Shown here: positions 54,884 to 63,613 of the stretch, in pieces
Position numbering within the stretch: the stretch's first letter is position 1
How the letters are laid out: the number at the start of each line of letters is the position of its first letter
Origin: Flammeovirgaceae bacterium UBA4465
GTDB lineage: Bacteria; Bacteroidota; Bacteroidia; Cytophagales; Cyclobacteriaceae
Assembly (NCBI GenBank): GCA_905182655.1
Contig: CAJJCN010000022.1
Span: 26,107 to 90,106 of the forward strand
DNA: 64,000 nucleotides
Direction: 5' to 3'
The notes under the pieces: generated by a model
What the model was told of the DNA's origin: nothing
Seen by the model: the letters and a program-made list of their open reading frames with translations, nothing else
The model's database searches: none
Program-made: the position numbers and the translations under genes

Positions 54884-57376
54884 ATGCGTAGCAACAGCTT
54901 TAAGTCTAAACCCAAAGAGAAGAAACCCTTCAAACTGAAAACTTCATTTTTTTCAGATAAGAAGGCTAAAATTATTTTGGGCATTACCCTCTTGTTTAGT
55001 GGGCTATTTTTGTTGTTGGCCTTCTTTTCTTACCTCAGGCATGGCCCCGCTGATCAAAGTGTGGTAACCTCTTTTTTAGACACCAAAATAAAAGACTCCG
55101 GTGCTGACGTAGCCAATTTATTCGGAGTAATGGGCGCGTTGGCAGCTCATTATTTTATTTTCAACTGGTTTGGTTTAGGGGCATTTCTGATTCCCTTTTT
55201 TCTACTCAATTTAAGCGTAACCGTTTTGGGGTACCATGAAATATTCAAAGTTCAAAAATCCTTCATTTTTACCATCTTCTATTTAATCTGGCTGACCCTT
55301 CTATCCGGTTACATCGTTTTGAATCTAAGCGATCCTGGGATATTGGGCTTCCTTTGTGGTGGGATTGGCTACGAATTGGCATGGCTCATGAACAGTCTAC
55401 TAGGTTGGGGCTCTGGGTTCCTGATTTTATTGTTATTAGTGATTTTTAATGTCTATTTTTTCAATATTACCCATCTTCATGCGTTATCAAGGTGGAGCGA
55501 TGGAGCGCGCACATTATGGCTGTTGTTTACAGATACATTGAAAAATCAGGAAAATACGGAAATACAAACTGATGAGGATATGAAATCCGTTATCGCTAAA
55601 GTGAAAGAAGAAGTAGCCCTTGAAGATGAATTAGATGCAGCAAATGGCCCTGAAGGGAAAGTAGAAGCAATTGAAAATACACTTCCTAATGCAACCAATG
55701 AAATAGAATTAAGTGTTGACGATCAACCAAAAAAAGAACCCCTCAATGCGACTGCGCTTGATCTTATCGTTGAACCAGAAAAAACTGAAATTGAAGCTGT
55801 CAAACCAGAATCTTTAGCACTAGAGGTGAACACAGCTCTCAAAGAGGAGAAAGTAGCTGATCAATCTGAAAACTATGACCCTACCTTAGATTTACCCAGA
55901 TATCAATATCCTACGGTTGATTTATTGACAGAATATCCAGCAAAAGATGTAAAGGTCAGCAAGGAAGAATTAGAGTCTAATAAAGACAATATTCTCAGCA
56001 CGCTCATTAATTTTAAAATAGCTATTTCCAGTATCAAAGCGACCATAGGACCTACCGTAACCCTCTATGAAATTGTTCCAGAGGCAGGCGTCAAAATCTC
56101 TAAAATAAAAAACCTAGAAGACGATATTGCACTCAGTCTTTCCGCTTTAGGCATACGTATTATCGCACCGATTCCAGGAAAAGGAACCATTGGTATTGAA
56201 GTACCCAATAAAAACCGCGAAATGGTCAGTGCCAAATCAGTTATCACTACAGAAAAATTCTTAAAGTCTGATTATGAATTGCCCATTGTCTTGGGTAAAA
56301 CCATCTCAAATGAGGTCTTTGTCACGGACCTCTCCAAAATGCCCCACTTACTAATGGCTGGCGCAACAGGGCAAGGAAAATCAGTGGGTTTAAATATCAT
56401 ATTGGCCTCGCTCATTTACAAAAAGCACCCTTCTCAACTGAAGTTTGTCCTGGTGGATCCTAAAAAAGTAGAATTGACCTTATTTAATAAAATTGAAAGA
56501 CATTTTTTAGCAAAATTACCAGAAACGGATGAAGCCATTATCACCGATACAACCAAGGTAGTCAATACCCTCAATTCTTTATGTATCGAAATGGACGCTC
56601 GGTATGATTTACTTAAAGATGCGGGATGTCGAAATCTTAAGGAGTACAATAAAAAGTTTGTCAATCGCCGACTTAATCCCAAAAAAGGACATAAATATTT
56701 GCCCTACATCGTTTTGGTCATCGATGAGCTTGCGGACCTTATGATGACCGCAGGAAAAGAAGTAGAAATGCCGATTGCCAGACTGGCTCAGTTGGCCAGA
56801 GCCATTGGTATTCACCTCATTGTGGCTACCCAGAGACCCTCTGTAAATGTGATTACAGGAATCATTAAAGCCAACTTTCCCGCAAGACTTTCATTCAGGG
56901 TTACTTCAAAAATTGATTCTAGGACCATATTAGATGCGGGTGGTGCAGAACAACTTGTAGGTATGGGTGATATGCTGCTCTCTTTGGGATCAGACATGAT
57001 TCGTTTACAATGTGCCTTCTTAGATACGCCCGAAGTTGAAAACATATGTGACTTTATAGGTGAACAACATGGATATAGCTCAGCCTATATGCTCCCTGAA
57101 TATCTAGGAGAAGAAACTAGCTCAAGTATCACTACTGATCTTTCAGATAAAGATGCCATGTTTGATGACGCCGCAAGACTTATTGTATCACATCAGCAAG
57201 GAAGTACCTCACTGATTCAGAGAAAAATGAGGTTAGGATATAACCGAGCAGGACGGATTATTGATCAATTAGAAGCGGCCGGAATTGTGGGACCTTTTGA
57301 AGGGAGCAAAGCTCGAGAAGTATTGATCAGCGATGAATATACTTTAGAGCAAAAATTGACTGAGTTAAATAAATAA
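54884..57376 (+). CDS. ftsK: DNA translocase FtsK
   Basis: It is 830 residues: four or five N-terminal membrane segments (about 27-190), a linker rich in Glu and Lys (about 210-350), then the RecA-type motor with Walker A GATGQGKS (493-500), Walker B IVLVIDELADLM and the C-terminal winged-helix gamma domain (RLGYNRAGRIIDQLEAAGIV) that reads KOPS and contacts XerD. It coordinates division and chromosome segregation. The linker is short relative to E. coli FtsK. It is followed by lolA, a common Bacteroidota order. Confidence 0.96.
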   Translation: MRSNSFKSKPKEKKPFKLKTSFFSDKKAKIILGITLLFSGLFLLLAFFSYLRHGPADQSVVTSFLDTKIKDSGADVANLFGVMGALAAHYFIFNWFGLGAFLIPFFLLNLSVTVLGYHEIFKVQKSFIFTIFYLIWLTLLSGYIVLNLSDPGILGFLCGGIGYELAWLMNSLLGWGSGFLILLLLVIFNVYFFNITHLHALSRWSDGARTLWLLFTDTLKNQENTEIQTDEDMKSVIAKVKEEVALEDELDAANGPEGKVEAIENTLPNATNEIELSVDDQPKKEPLNATALDLIVEPEKTEIEAVKPESLALEVNTALKEEKVADQSENYDPTLDLPRYQYPTVDLLTEYPAKDVKVSKEELESNKDNILSTLINFKIAISSIKATIGPTVTLYEIVPEAGVKISKIKNLEDDIALSLSALGIRIIAPIPGKGTIGIEVPNKNREMVSAKSVITTEKFLKSDYELPIVLGKTISNEVFVTDLSKMPHLLMAGATGQGKSVGLNIILASLIYKKHPSQLKFVLVDPKKVELTLFNKIERHFLAKLPETDEAIITDTTKVVNTLNSLCIEMDARYDLLKDAGCRNLKEYNKKFVNRRLNPKKGHKYLPYIVLVIDELADLMMTAGKEVEMPIARLAQLARAIGIHLIVATQRPSVNVITGIIKANFPARLSFRVTSKIDSRTILDAGGAEQLVGMGDMLLSLGSDMIRLQCAFLDTPEVENICDFIGEQHGYSSAYMLPEYLGEETSSSITTDLSDKDAMFDDAARLIVSHQQGSTSLIQRKMRLGYNRAGRIIDQLEAAGIVGPFEGSKAREVLISDEYTLEQKLTELNK

Positions 57377-57408
57377 TAAATTTATAAGCAAGACTAAGTA
57401 CTGAGAAT

Positions 57409-58041
57409 ATGAAAAAACTAAGTTTAGGATTGATTGTTTTTATGGTGACATTCAATAGCTCTGCCCAATTTGATCCCGAGGCAGAATTAATACTTGAAAG
57501 CATGAGTAAGAAATATAAATCCAAATCAGCCTTCATGTCCACTTTTCAGCAAAACCTCATCAATGAAGTATCCACCATCGATGAATCCATTTCAGGTACC
57601 GTTTATGTCAAGGGAGATAAGTATAAACTTGAAATTGCTGGGCAAATAATTTTCAATGATGGCCAAGACCTTTGGTCTTACAGCGAAGAAATCATGGAAG
57701 TGACCGTCAGTACATACGATAAAGAAGAACAAGAGATCTCCTTGACCAACATCTGGGATCTCTATAGGGAAGGATATAAATACGGATTGAACGTCCCAGA
57801 TCCTCAAGGCAACTGGGTGATTGACTTAGAACCCATTGAAAGAGGGGTAGAAGCTTTTTATAAAATTCGTATGGTTATTTCTAATGAATATGACTTAAAG
57901 AGTTTTAGAATTTTTGAAGAATCCGGAAATCAGTACAATTATATCATCACCAAACTCATAGATCGGTCCGACCTTACGGATGGTTTTTTCACTTTTGATC
58001 TTGCACAATATCCAGAGGTAGAGCTCATAGATTTTAGATAA
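57409..58041 (+). CDS. lolA: Outer-membrane lipoprotein carrier LolA
   Basis: A 210-residue periplasmic chaperone that carries lipoproteins to the outer membrane. A signal peptide (residues 1-20, NSSAQ) precedes the half-barrel fold: FMSTFQQNLINEVSTI, GTVYVKGDKYKLEIAGQIIF, DLWSYSEEIMEVTV. The central hydrophobic cavity pattern is typical. It sits 33 bases after ftsK and 18 before pyrF. Confidence 0.9.
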   Translation: MKKLSLGLIVFMVTFNSSAQFDPEAELILESMSKKYKSKSAFMSTFQQNLINEVSTIDESISGTVYVKGDKYKLEIAGQIIFNDGQDLWSYSEEIMEVTVSTYDKEEQEISLTNIWDLYREGYKYGLNVPDPQGNWVIDLEPIERGVEAFYKIRMVISNEYDLKSFRIFEESGNQYNYIITKLIDRSDLTDGFFTFDLAQYPEVELIDFR

Positions 58042-58058
58042 TTTTAACTATTAGGTCT

Positions 58059-58886
58059 ATGAAAAAGAGACAACTATTTGACCACATTAAAAGCAAAAAA
58101 TCTTTCCTTTGTGTAGGTTTAGATCCTGATTTAGAAAAAATTCCCAAACATCTTCTAGAAACCGAAGACCCCATTTTTGAATTCAATAAAGCTATTATTG
58201 ATGCTACCCTACCTTATGCCATTGCCTATAAGCCCAACATTGCCTTTTATGAATCTTTGGGCATTTATGGTTGGCAAGCCTTAAAAAAAACGATAGAATA
58301 TCTGCCCAAAGAAGTATTTACCATTGCCGATGCCAAACGCGGTGATATCGGTAATACCTCCAATAAATATGCAGAAGCATTTTTCAAAAAAATGTCATTT
58401 GATGCCATTACCCTATCTCCCTATATGGGTCAAGATTCGGTAACCCCCTTTTTAAATCACAAGGATAAATGGGCCATCCTATTGGCTTCAACCTCAAATG
58501 TCGGTGCGCTGGATTTTCAAGAATTAATGATCGAAAATAGTGACGGACAAAAAGTTTATGAGAAAGTAATTGAAATCAGCTCCCAATGGGGTTCTGATCA
58601 AAACTTAATGTACGTCGTGGGAGCCACCAGAGTGGACACCTTAACCCACATAAGGAAGTTGGTTCCAGATCATTTTTTATTAATACCCGGTGTGGGTGCG
58701 CAAGGAGGTGACTTGGACTTGGTTTGCAAATATGCCATGAACGCTTCTGGGGGCCTGCTTATTAATTCGGCCAGAAGTATTATTTATGCCAATAGTACGA
58801 CTGATTTTGCGCATCATGCGGCTTTAGCTGCTGCTGATTTGCAAGAACAAATGGCCGCAGCCATGCTAAAATATAAAAAATGGTAG
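58059..58886 (+). CDS. pyrF: Orotidine-5'-phosphate decarboxylase, type 2
   Basis: It makes UMP from OMP. The subfamily-2 catalytic motif FTIADAKRGDIGNTS contains the Asp-Lys pair, and LCVGLDPDLEKIP is at the start. GVGAQGGDLD gives the phosphate site. 275 residues is usual for type 2. Its presence here with pyrD places two pyrimidine genes within 5 kb. Confidence 0.95.
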   Translation: MKKRQLFDHIKSKKSFLCVGLDPDLEKIPKHLLETEDPIFEFNKAIIDATLPYAIAYKPNIAFYESLGIYGWQALKKTIEYLPKEVFTIADAKRGDIGNTSNKYAEAFFKKMSFDAITLSPYMGQDSVTPFLNHKDKWAILLASTSNVGALDFQELMIENSDGQKVYEKVIEISSQWGSDQNLMYVVGATRVDTLTHIRKLVPDHFLLIPGVGAQGGDLDLVCKYAMNASGGLLINSARSIIYANSTTDFAHHAALAAADLQEQMAAAMLKYKKW

Positions 58887-59031
58887 CCAAAGTTTTAGAT
58901 GGCAAGTAACCCTGATAGATAATCATTTGGTCTAATCAAAAGATGATCTCAAAGGAAGCACTTTATTTTTTTTTAAACCCCCTCTATAACCCTCAAATAT
59001 TTTATCGCTTTCATTAGAGTCAAGGAGTCAT

Positions 59032-59039
59032 TAGCTTTG
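59032..59039 (+). promoter_or_regulatory. Candidate -7 box of the NeuD-like gene
   Basis: TAGCTTTG fits TAnnTTTG; a TTTC at 59009-59012 stands 19 bases upstream as an imperfect -33. Leader of about 15 bases to the ATG at 59058. Confidence 0.45.
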
Positions 59040-59057
59040 TGTAAATAAATTAAAAAA

Positions 59058-59696
59058 ATGGAAAAACCTGTCATCATATTTGGAGCCAAGGGCATTGCAA
59101 AAAGTGCGCTTGAAATATTTCAAAGTAATGAGGTAACGGTCTATGGGTTTTTAGATGATGATAAATCTACCCATGAACAAACCATCAACGACATTCCAGT
59201 ATTAGGGCTGACCAATGATCACGGATTCACTAAATTGATTGGTCAAAAATGCGAGGCTTTCATTGCTTCTGATGACTACAAAATACGTACCAGTTTGACT
59301 GAAATGCTTATTGAGTCGAGAAAAGTGATGCCTGTAAATGCCATTCACAACAAAGCTCTTGTGGCTAAATCAGCCGATATGGGCCATGGAAATTTCATCA
59401 ATGCTGGTAGTATCATTGGATCTGGAAGTGTCATTGGTCTACACTGTGTCATCCATTCAGGAGTGATTATCGAGCAAGATGTAGTCATGGGTGACTTTGT
59501 CCAAATAGGTGCAGGATCTATCATCAATGCGGGAGTCATTATTGAGAAAAAAGCTTTTATTGGTGCAGGAGTCGTGATCGTCGCAGGGGTCAAAATAGGT
59601 GCTGGAGCTAGGATAGGTGCTGGATCTGTAGTCATCGCAGATGTGACGAAAAAAGAAACCGTTTTTGGTAATCCTGCTGCCAAAATAAAAAAATAA
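59058..59696 (+). CDS. NeuD-like sugar acyltransferase (left-handed beta helix)
   Basis: The 212-residue protein has an N-terminal Rossmann-like domain (VIIFGAKGIAKSALEIF, then YGFLDDDK) and about ten hexapeptide repeats from residue 105 (IGSGSVIG, IGAGSIINAG, IGAGVVIVAGVKIGAGARIG) ending FGNPAAKIKK. This is the PglD/NeuD family that N- or O-acetylates amino sugars of surface glycans. The exact sugar is unknown. It is monocistronic. Confidence 0.88.
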   Translation: MEKPVIIFGAKGIAKSALEIFQSNEVTVYGFLDDDKSTHEQTINDIPVLGLTNDHGFTKLIGQKCEAFIASDDYKIRTSLTEMLIESRKVMPVNAIHNKALVAKSADMGHGNFINAGSIIGSGSVIGLHCVIHSGVIIEQDVVMGDFVQIGAGSIINAGVIIEKKAFIGAGVVIVAGVKIGAGARIGAGSVVIADVTKKETVFGNPAAKIKK

Positions 59697-59774
59697 AGAA
59701 TTCCCTCTTGAAAGGACATCGCTAGAGAATCTTCTTTCACCAGGCTAAAAGGTACCGAGCCTACACCTTAAATA

Positions 59775-59807
59775 TTTGCTATGAGTACTTTAAAATAAAT
59801 ACCTTTG
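59775..59807 (+). promoter_or_regulatory. Promoter of the outer-membrane barrel gene
   Basis: TTTG at 59775-59778 and TACCTTTG at 59800-59807, 21 bases apart, match both halves of the Bacteroidota promoter consensus. Transcription near 59811 gives a leader of about 47 bases. This is the best full match in the window with the sdh and DUF5606 promoters. Confidence 0.6.
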
Positions 59808-59857
59808 AATGTCGAACTCAAAGAAAATCGCCATACAATGATTTCGTTTTCAAAATA

Positions 59858-60940
59858 ATGCATCTCCCTTTCATTTGGTTTTTGTTGCTGTTCCCAATGA
59901 TCATTTGGGGACAAGACATAGATTCACTCCAAGACAATATGGACATGGGCATTTATCCAGCCATCGCTTATACCCCTGAAACAGGTCTATCATTCGGTGC
60001 CTTCGCACTCATGGTCTTGAAAAATAAAAGTAATCCTGCACATTACACCCCTAATTTAATCAGTCCTAAAATTGTTTATACCTTAAATAATCAATTGATT
60101 TTAGGCCTTGACGCTACCTTTTTCACACAAAAAGATGGGCGGATCGATGCCGAAATCAAGTATTCTGATTATCCTGATTATTTTTATGGGATAGGCAATG
60201 CAAATGACCCCAAGATCAGGGAGTTGTACAATCGCCAATTTATTAGCACCAAAGGTTTTGTGATGAAAGGAATTACTTCCACCCTCTTTGCTGGCGCTCT
60301 ATTTGATTTTGATTACAGTGTTTTAAAAGATGTAGTGCCCAACGGATTGCTTACCAGAGAGGATCCCCAAGGCATAAAGGGGGGGCGTTCCGTAGGAGCT
60401 GGTATTGGGTTGACCTATGATAATAGAGACCATCTCCTTTATCCCCGTAAGGGTAAATTCATACAAACAGGTGCCCGTTGGTATGGATCAATGATTGGGA
60501 GTGATTATCAGTACCAGCATTTTTTCTTCGATTACCGTCAATATCAAACTTTTTTTAGTGATCGACGTATTCTGGCCTTTCAACTGTCGGCACAATTTAA
60601 CCAGGGTAACCTCCCTTTTTATAAATTGTCTAAATTGGGTGGTAAGGACTATTTGCGAGGTATTGATAATGGCAATTTATATACGGCTCAACATTCTTTT
60701 TATGGCCAAATTGAAGGTCGTCAACATTTATTTTGGCGATTAGGAGGCGTACTATTTGCTGGAATGGGGGAGGTTTTTGAACATCTGAAAGCACTAGATA
60801 TGGGAAATTTGAAGATCAATTATGGGATTGGTGGGCGATTTCAGGCCCTGAAGGAGCAATCCTTAAATATCCGCCTTGATTTGGGCTTTACCAACAATGG
60901 ACAATCAGCCATTTATTTTTCTATAAAAGAAGCCTTCTAA
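59858..60940 (+). CDS. Outer-membrane beta-barrel protein of the BamA/TamA (surface antigen) superfamily
   Basis: It is 360 residues with a signal peptide (residues 1-18, IIWGQD). It has no POTRA domains; the whole mature part reads as a barrel, with GLSFGAFALMVLKN, RSVGAGIGLTYDNRDHLLYPRKG and the VRGF-like KDYLRGIDNGNL motif that closes Omp85-type barrels. The C-terminal strand ends IYFSIKEAF, with the aromatic end recognised by the Bam machine. It may be a small Omp85-type pore or phospholipase-like channel. It ends by overlapping the convergent coiled-coil gene by four bases. Confidence 0.85.
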   Translation: MHLPFIWFLLLFPMIIWGQDIDSLQDNMDMGIYPAIAYTPETGLSFGAFALMVLKNKSNPAHYTPNLISPKIVYTLNNQLILGLDATFFTQKDGRIDAEIKYSDYPDYFYGIGNANDPKIRELYNRQFISTKGFVMKGITSTLFAGALFDFDYSVLKDVVPNGLLTREDPQGIKGGRSVGAGIGLTYDNRDHLLYPRKGKFIQTGARWYGSMIGSDYQYQHFFFDYRQYQTFFSDRRILAFQLSAQFNQGNLPFYKLSKLGGKDYLRGIDNGNLYTAQHSFYGQIEGRQHLFWRLGGVLFAGMGEVFEHLKALDMGNLKINYGIGGRFQALKEQSLNIRLDLGFTNNGQSAIYFSIKEAF

Positions 60941-61218
60941 TCCTTCCCTTTTTTATTTAAAATAGCCTCAACTGCCTTTTTAAGTTCATCAATCGCATTA
61001 TCAAAATGATGCTTGGTCGTTTGCCACTTTTCTTGACCCGTATACGTATTGAATTCTTCTTCTAGCTTTTCTTTCCGGATTCTCAGTAATTCGATCGTTT
61101 TTTCCAATTCACTGCGCACCTCCTTGGAAGATGAGGTGGTTTCATTGATCAATACATCTATTTTATGGCCGAGTTCCCTGAGAATCTCCTCCACCTTACC
61201 TCTTGACTTATCTTCCAT
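60937..61218 (-). CDS. Small coiled-coil protein, unknown
   Basis: The 93-residue protein is almost wholly charged alpha helix, with heptad-like stretches such as VRSELEKTIELLRIRKEKLE and a Lys-rich end. No signal or membrane segment. It resembles small stress-associated helical proteins, but I cannot assign a family. Its stop overlaps the stop of the barrel gene on the other strand. Confidence 0.65.
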   Translation of the reverse strand: MEDKSRGKVEEILRELGHKIDVLINETTSSSKEVRSELEKTIELLRIRKEKLEEEFNTYTGQEKWQTTKHHFDNAIDELKKAVEAILNKKGKD

Positions 61219-61299
61219 GTTTTTATATAAAATTAATTTTATTTATTGGTAAATATTTATAACTCACTAATCTAATCCATCAAATGAACATTTAGCCCT

Positions 61300-62307
61300 T
61301 CAATCCTTATAATTTCTTTGAATAATTTGAAGTGCTGGCTTGCCTTGTGGCGTAAAATTAGGGTCATGAATACCACCCATGTTCTTCTTAAAATGCCATT
61401 TCCATAAGAATCCTCCTGCAAACCACGGTTCATGCCAAAAGGCATCAAATAGGGCCTGATAAGCAATCGATTGACTGCTCATACTTATATTTTCCTGATT
61501 CAACTCCCAATGCCTGCCCGCACTACCCAAAACACTTTGATAACCATATTCGGTAAAAAGAATAGGTAGATCGTAATTCAAAGACATATTCTTCAAGTCT
61601 AAAGAGATCGGTTTCCATGCATTCAGTAATTGGTCAATACTCGGATTGGCCTCCTCTAATAAGGGGAAATAAGCATCAATACCAATAAAATCTAAATCCT
61701 CCCAAAAATCAATATTATGATAATTATCCCAGTTGGCAGCATAGGTGATAGGACCCGTATAAACAGACCTTACTTTTGCGATGAGCTGCTTCCAAAAATT
61801 GTTTCTCTTTTGAACAGCCATACGATATTCTGTCCCGATACAGAAAAGATCAACTTGAAGAGAGTCTGCAACCTGTGCATAAGTCATAATATAGTTTTCA
61901 TAAGACTGCTCCCAAGCACGCCATTCGGATTCAGTTTGCAAATCAAAACTACCCGCCCAGCCTTGTCCCTGGACCCAGACATGTGGTTTAATCATGACCT
62001 TCATCCCTTTAGTTTGCGCTCGATGGATCATGGCGATCACCCCTTTCTTCGTTTCGCCCCACCACTGATTAGTTACATTTGAAATAACTATATTTTGAAC
62101 GCGAGGGGTAAAACCATAAGGAATGATGGCTACCCAATTACCCCCTGATGAATCTAACGCATCAAACATTAACAGATCAGTTGCTCTAGGGGGAGCAACC
62201 AAGCTAATACCATTAATTCTATCAATTTTTTTTGGATTCCAAAGTCTCCTTTGGGCAAAAAATATTAGGGAACATAATAGGATACCTAGGATGCCCCAAC
62301 GCATCAT
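61300..62307 (-). CDS. GH113-like glycoside hydrolase
   Basis: It is 335 residues with an N-terminal signal anchor (residues 1-18) and a TIM-barrel pattern. KPHVWVQG (108-114), LFCIGTEYRM with Glu160 as the likely acid/base, and PILFTEYGY with Glu253 as the likely nucleophile match GH113, the beta-mannanase-type family. Substrate unknown; it faces the periplasm. Its ATG overlaps the murA stop (ATGA), so a murA-linked role in wall or glycan turnover is possible but unproven. Confidence 0.75.
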   Translation of the reverse strand: MMRWGILGILLCSLIFFAQRRLWNPKKIDRINGISLVAPPRATDLLMFDALDSSGGNWVAIIPYGFTPRVQNIVISNVTNQWWGETKKGVIAMIHRAQTKGMKVMIKPHVWVQGQGWAGSFDLQTESEWRAWEQSYENYIMTYAQVADSLQVDLFCIGTEYRMAVQKRNNFWKQLIAKVRSVYTGPITYAANWDNYHNIDFWEDLDFIGIDAYFPLLEEANPSIDQLLNAWKPISLDLKNMSLNYDLPILFTEYGYQSVLGSAGRHWELNQENISMSSQSIAYQALFDAFWHEPWFAGGFLWKWHFKKNMGGIHDPNFTPQGKPALQIIQRNYKD

Positions 62308-63611
62308 TCTTTCCTGATGATCTTCGCTCCGAGTTGATTGAGTCGCTGATCTATGTGTTGGTAACCTCTATCTATTTGTTCTATATTATGAATCTCGCTG
62401 GTCCCTTGGGCCGATAATGCCGCGATGAGTAATGAAACCCCCGCTCTAATATCGGGCGAAGTCATCGCAATAGATTTTAAAGCAACCTTTCGGTCAAGAC
62501 CAATTACTGTCGCCCTATGTGGATCACATAAAATGATTTGGGCACCCATATCAATGAGTTTGTCTACAAAAAACAATCGGCTTTCAAACATCTTTTGATG
62601 TATCAGTACCGTTCCTTTGGCTTGCGTGGCCGTAACCAAGGCAATACTCAATAAATCTGGTGTGAATCCTGGCCAAACGGCATCGGAAACGGTTAATATA
62701 GACCCATCGATATAGGACTCAATTTCATAATGATCTTGGGCTGGGATATAAATATCATCTCCTTTAAAAATCAACTCAATACCCAACTTTCTGAAAGTAT
62801 CAGGAATCAATCCAAGTTGATCTATTCTAGCATTTTTAATGGTTATTTCAGATTGGGTCATGGCCGCCAGGCCAATAAAACTTCCTATTTCAATCATATC
62901 TGGAAGTAAGGTGTGATCGGTCCCCTTCAATGCATTGACTCCTTGAATTTTAAGTAAATTAGAGCCTACTCCTTCAATGATCGCACCCATTCTAACCAGC
63001 ATATTACATAACTGCTGTAAATAAGGCTCACAAGCAGCATTGTAAATCACGGTCTCTCCTTTTGCCATGACTGCAGCCATGACTAAATTCGCCGTCCCCG
63101 TTACAGAAGCCTCATCAAGATGCATATAGGTCCCTTTGAGCTGCCTACCATCTACCGTATAAAATCCTGCATTTCCGTCATAATGAAAGGTGGCTCCTAA
63201 CTTTTGGAACCCTACAAAATGAGTATCTACTCTCCGCCTACCAATTTTATCTCCCCCAGGCTTCGGCATTTTTCCTGTCCCAAACCGAGCTAAAAGTGGC
63301 CCTAATAACATAATCGATCCTCTCAAGGTAGCCGCTTTCTTGAGAAATTCATCCGTTTCTAAATAATCTAAATCAATATTTCTAGCGGTAAATTTATAAG
63401 CATTGACATTCGTCTTTTCCACTTCAACGCCAAAGTCAATCAATAACTCAATCAGACTTTTTACATCCCTGATATCAGGAACATTATGGATATAAACCGT
63501 CTCATCCGTTAATAATACTGCGGAAATTACTTGGAGCGCTTCGTTTTTCGCCCCTTGTGGAGTGATCTCTCCTGACAAACGGGTGCCGCCTTCTACTAGA
63601 AAAGATGCCAT
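62304..63611 (-). CDS. murA: UDP-N-acetylglucosamine 1-carboxyvinyltransferase
   Basis: It is the first committed step of peptidoglycan synthesis, transferring enolpyruvate from PEP. 435 residues. Residues such as GAKNEALQ near 20-27 and ATLRGSIMLLGPLLARFG are typical. The loop reads PKPGGDKIGRRRVD, so Asp121 replaces the Cys that fosfomycin alkylates in E. coli (Cys115); this is a Bacteroidota-type MurA expected to be insensitive to fosfomycin. It lies two bases after the DUF4290 gene and overlaps the GH113-like gene. Confidence 0.96.
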   Translation of the reverse strand: MASFLVEGGTRLSGEITPQGAKNEALQVISAVLLTDETVYIHNVPDIRDVKSLIELLIDFGVEVEKTNVNAYKFTARNIDLDYLETDEFLKKAATLRGSIMLLGPLLARFGTGKMPKPGGDKIGRRRVDTHFVGFQKLGATFHYDGNAGFYTVDGRQLKGTYMHLDEASVTGTANLVMAAVMAKGETVIYNAACEPYLQQLCNMLVRMGAIIEGVGSNLLKIQGVNALKGTDHTLLPDMIEIGSFIGLAAMTQSEITIKNARIDQLGLIPDTFRKLGIELIFKGDDIYIPAQDHYEIESYIDGSILTVSDAVWPGFTPDLLSIALVTATQAKGTVLIHQKMFESRLFFVDKLIDMGAQIILCDPHRATVIGLDRKVALKSIAMTSPDIRAGVSLLIAALSAQGTSEIHNIEQIDRGYQHIDQRLNQLGAKIIRKE

Positions 63612-63613
63612 TA

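Noticed and set aside
59345-59740. 131-residue antisense frame within the NeuD-like gene
   Set aside because: It is the mirror of hexapeptide repeats, whose regular codon use keeps the opposite frame open. No independent evidence.
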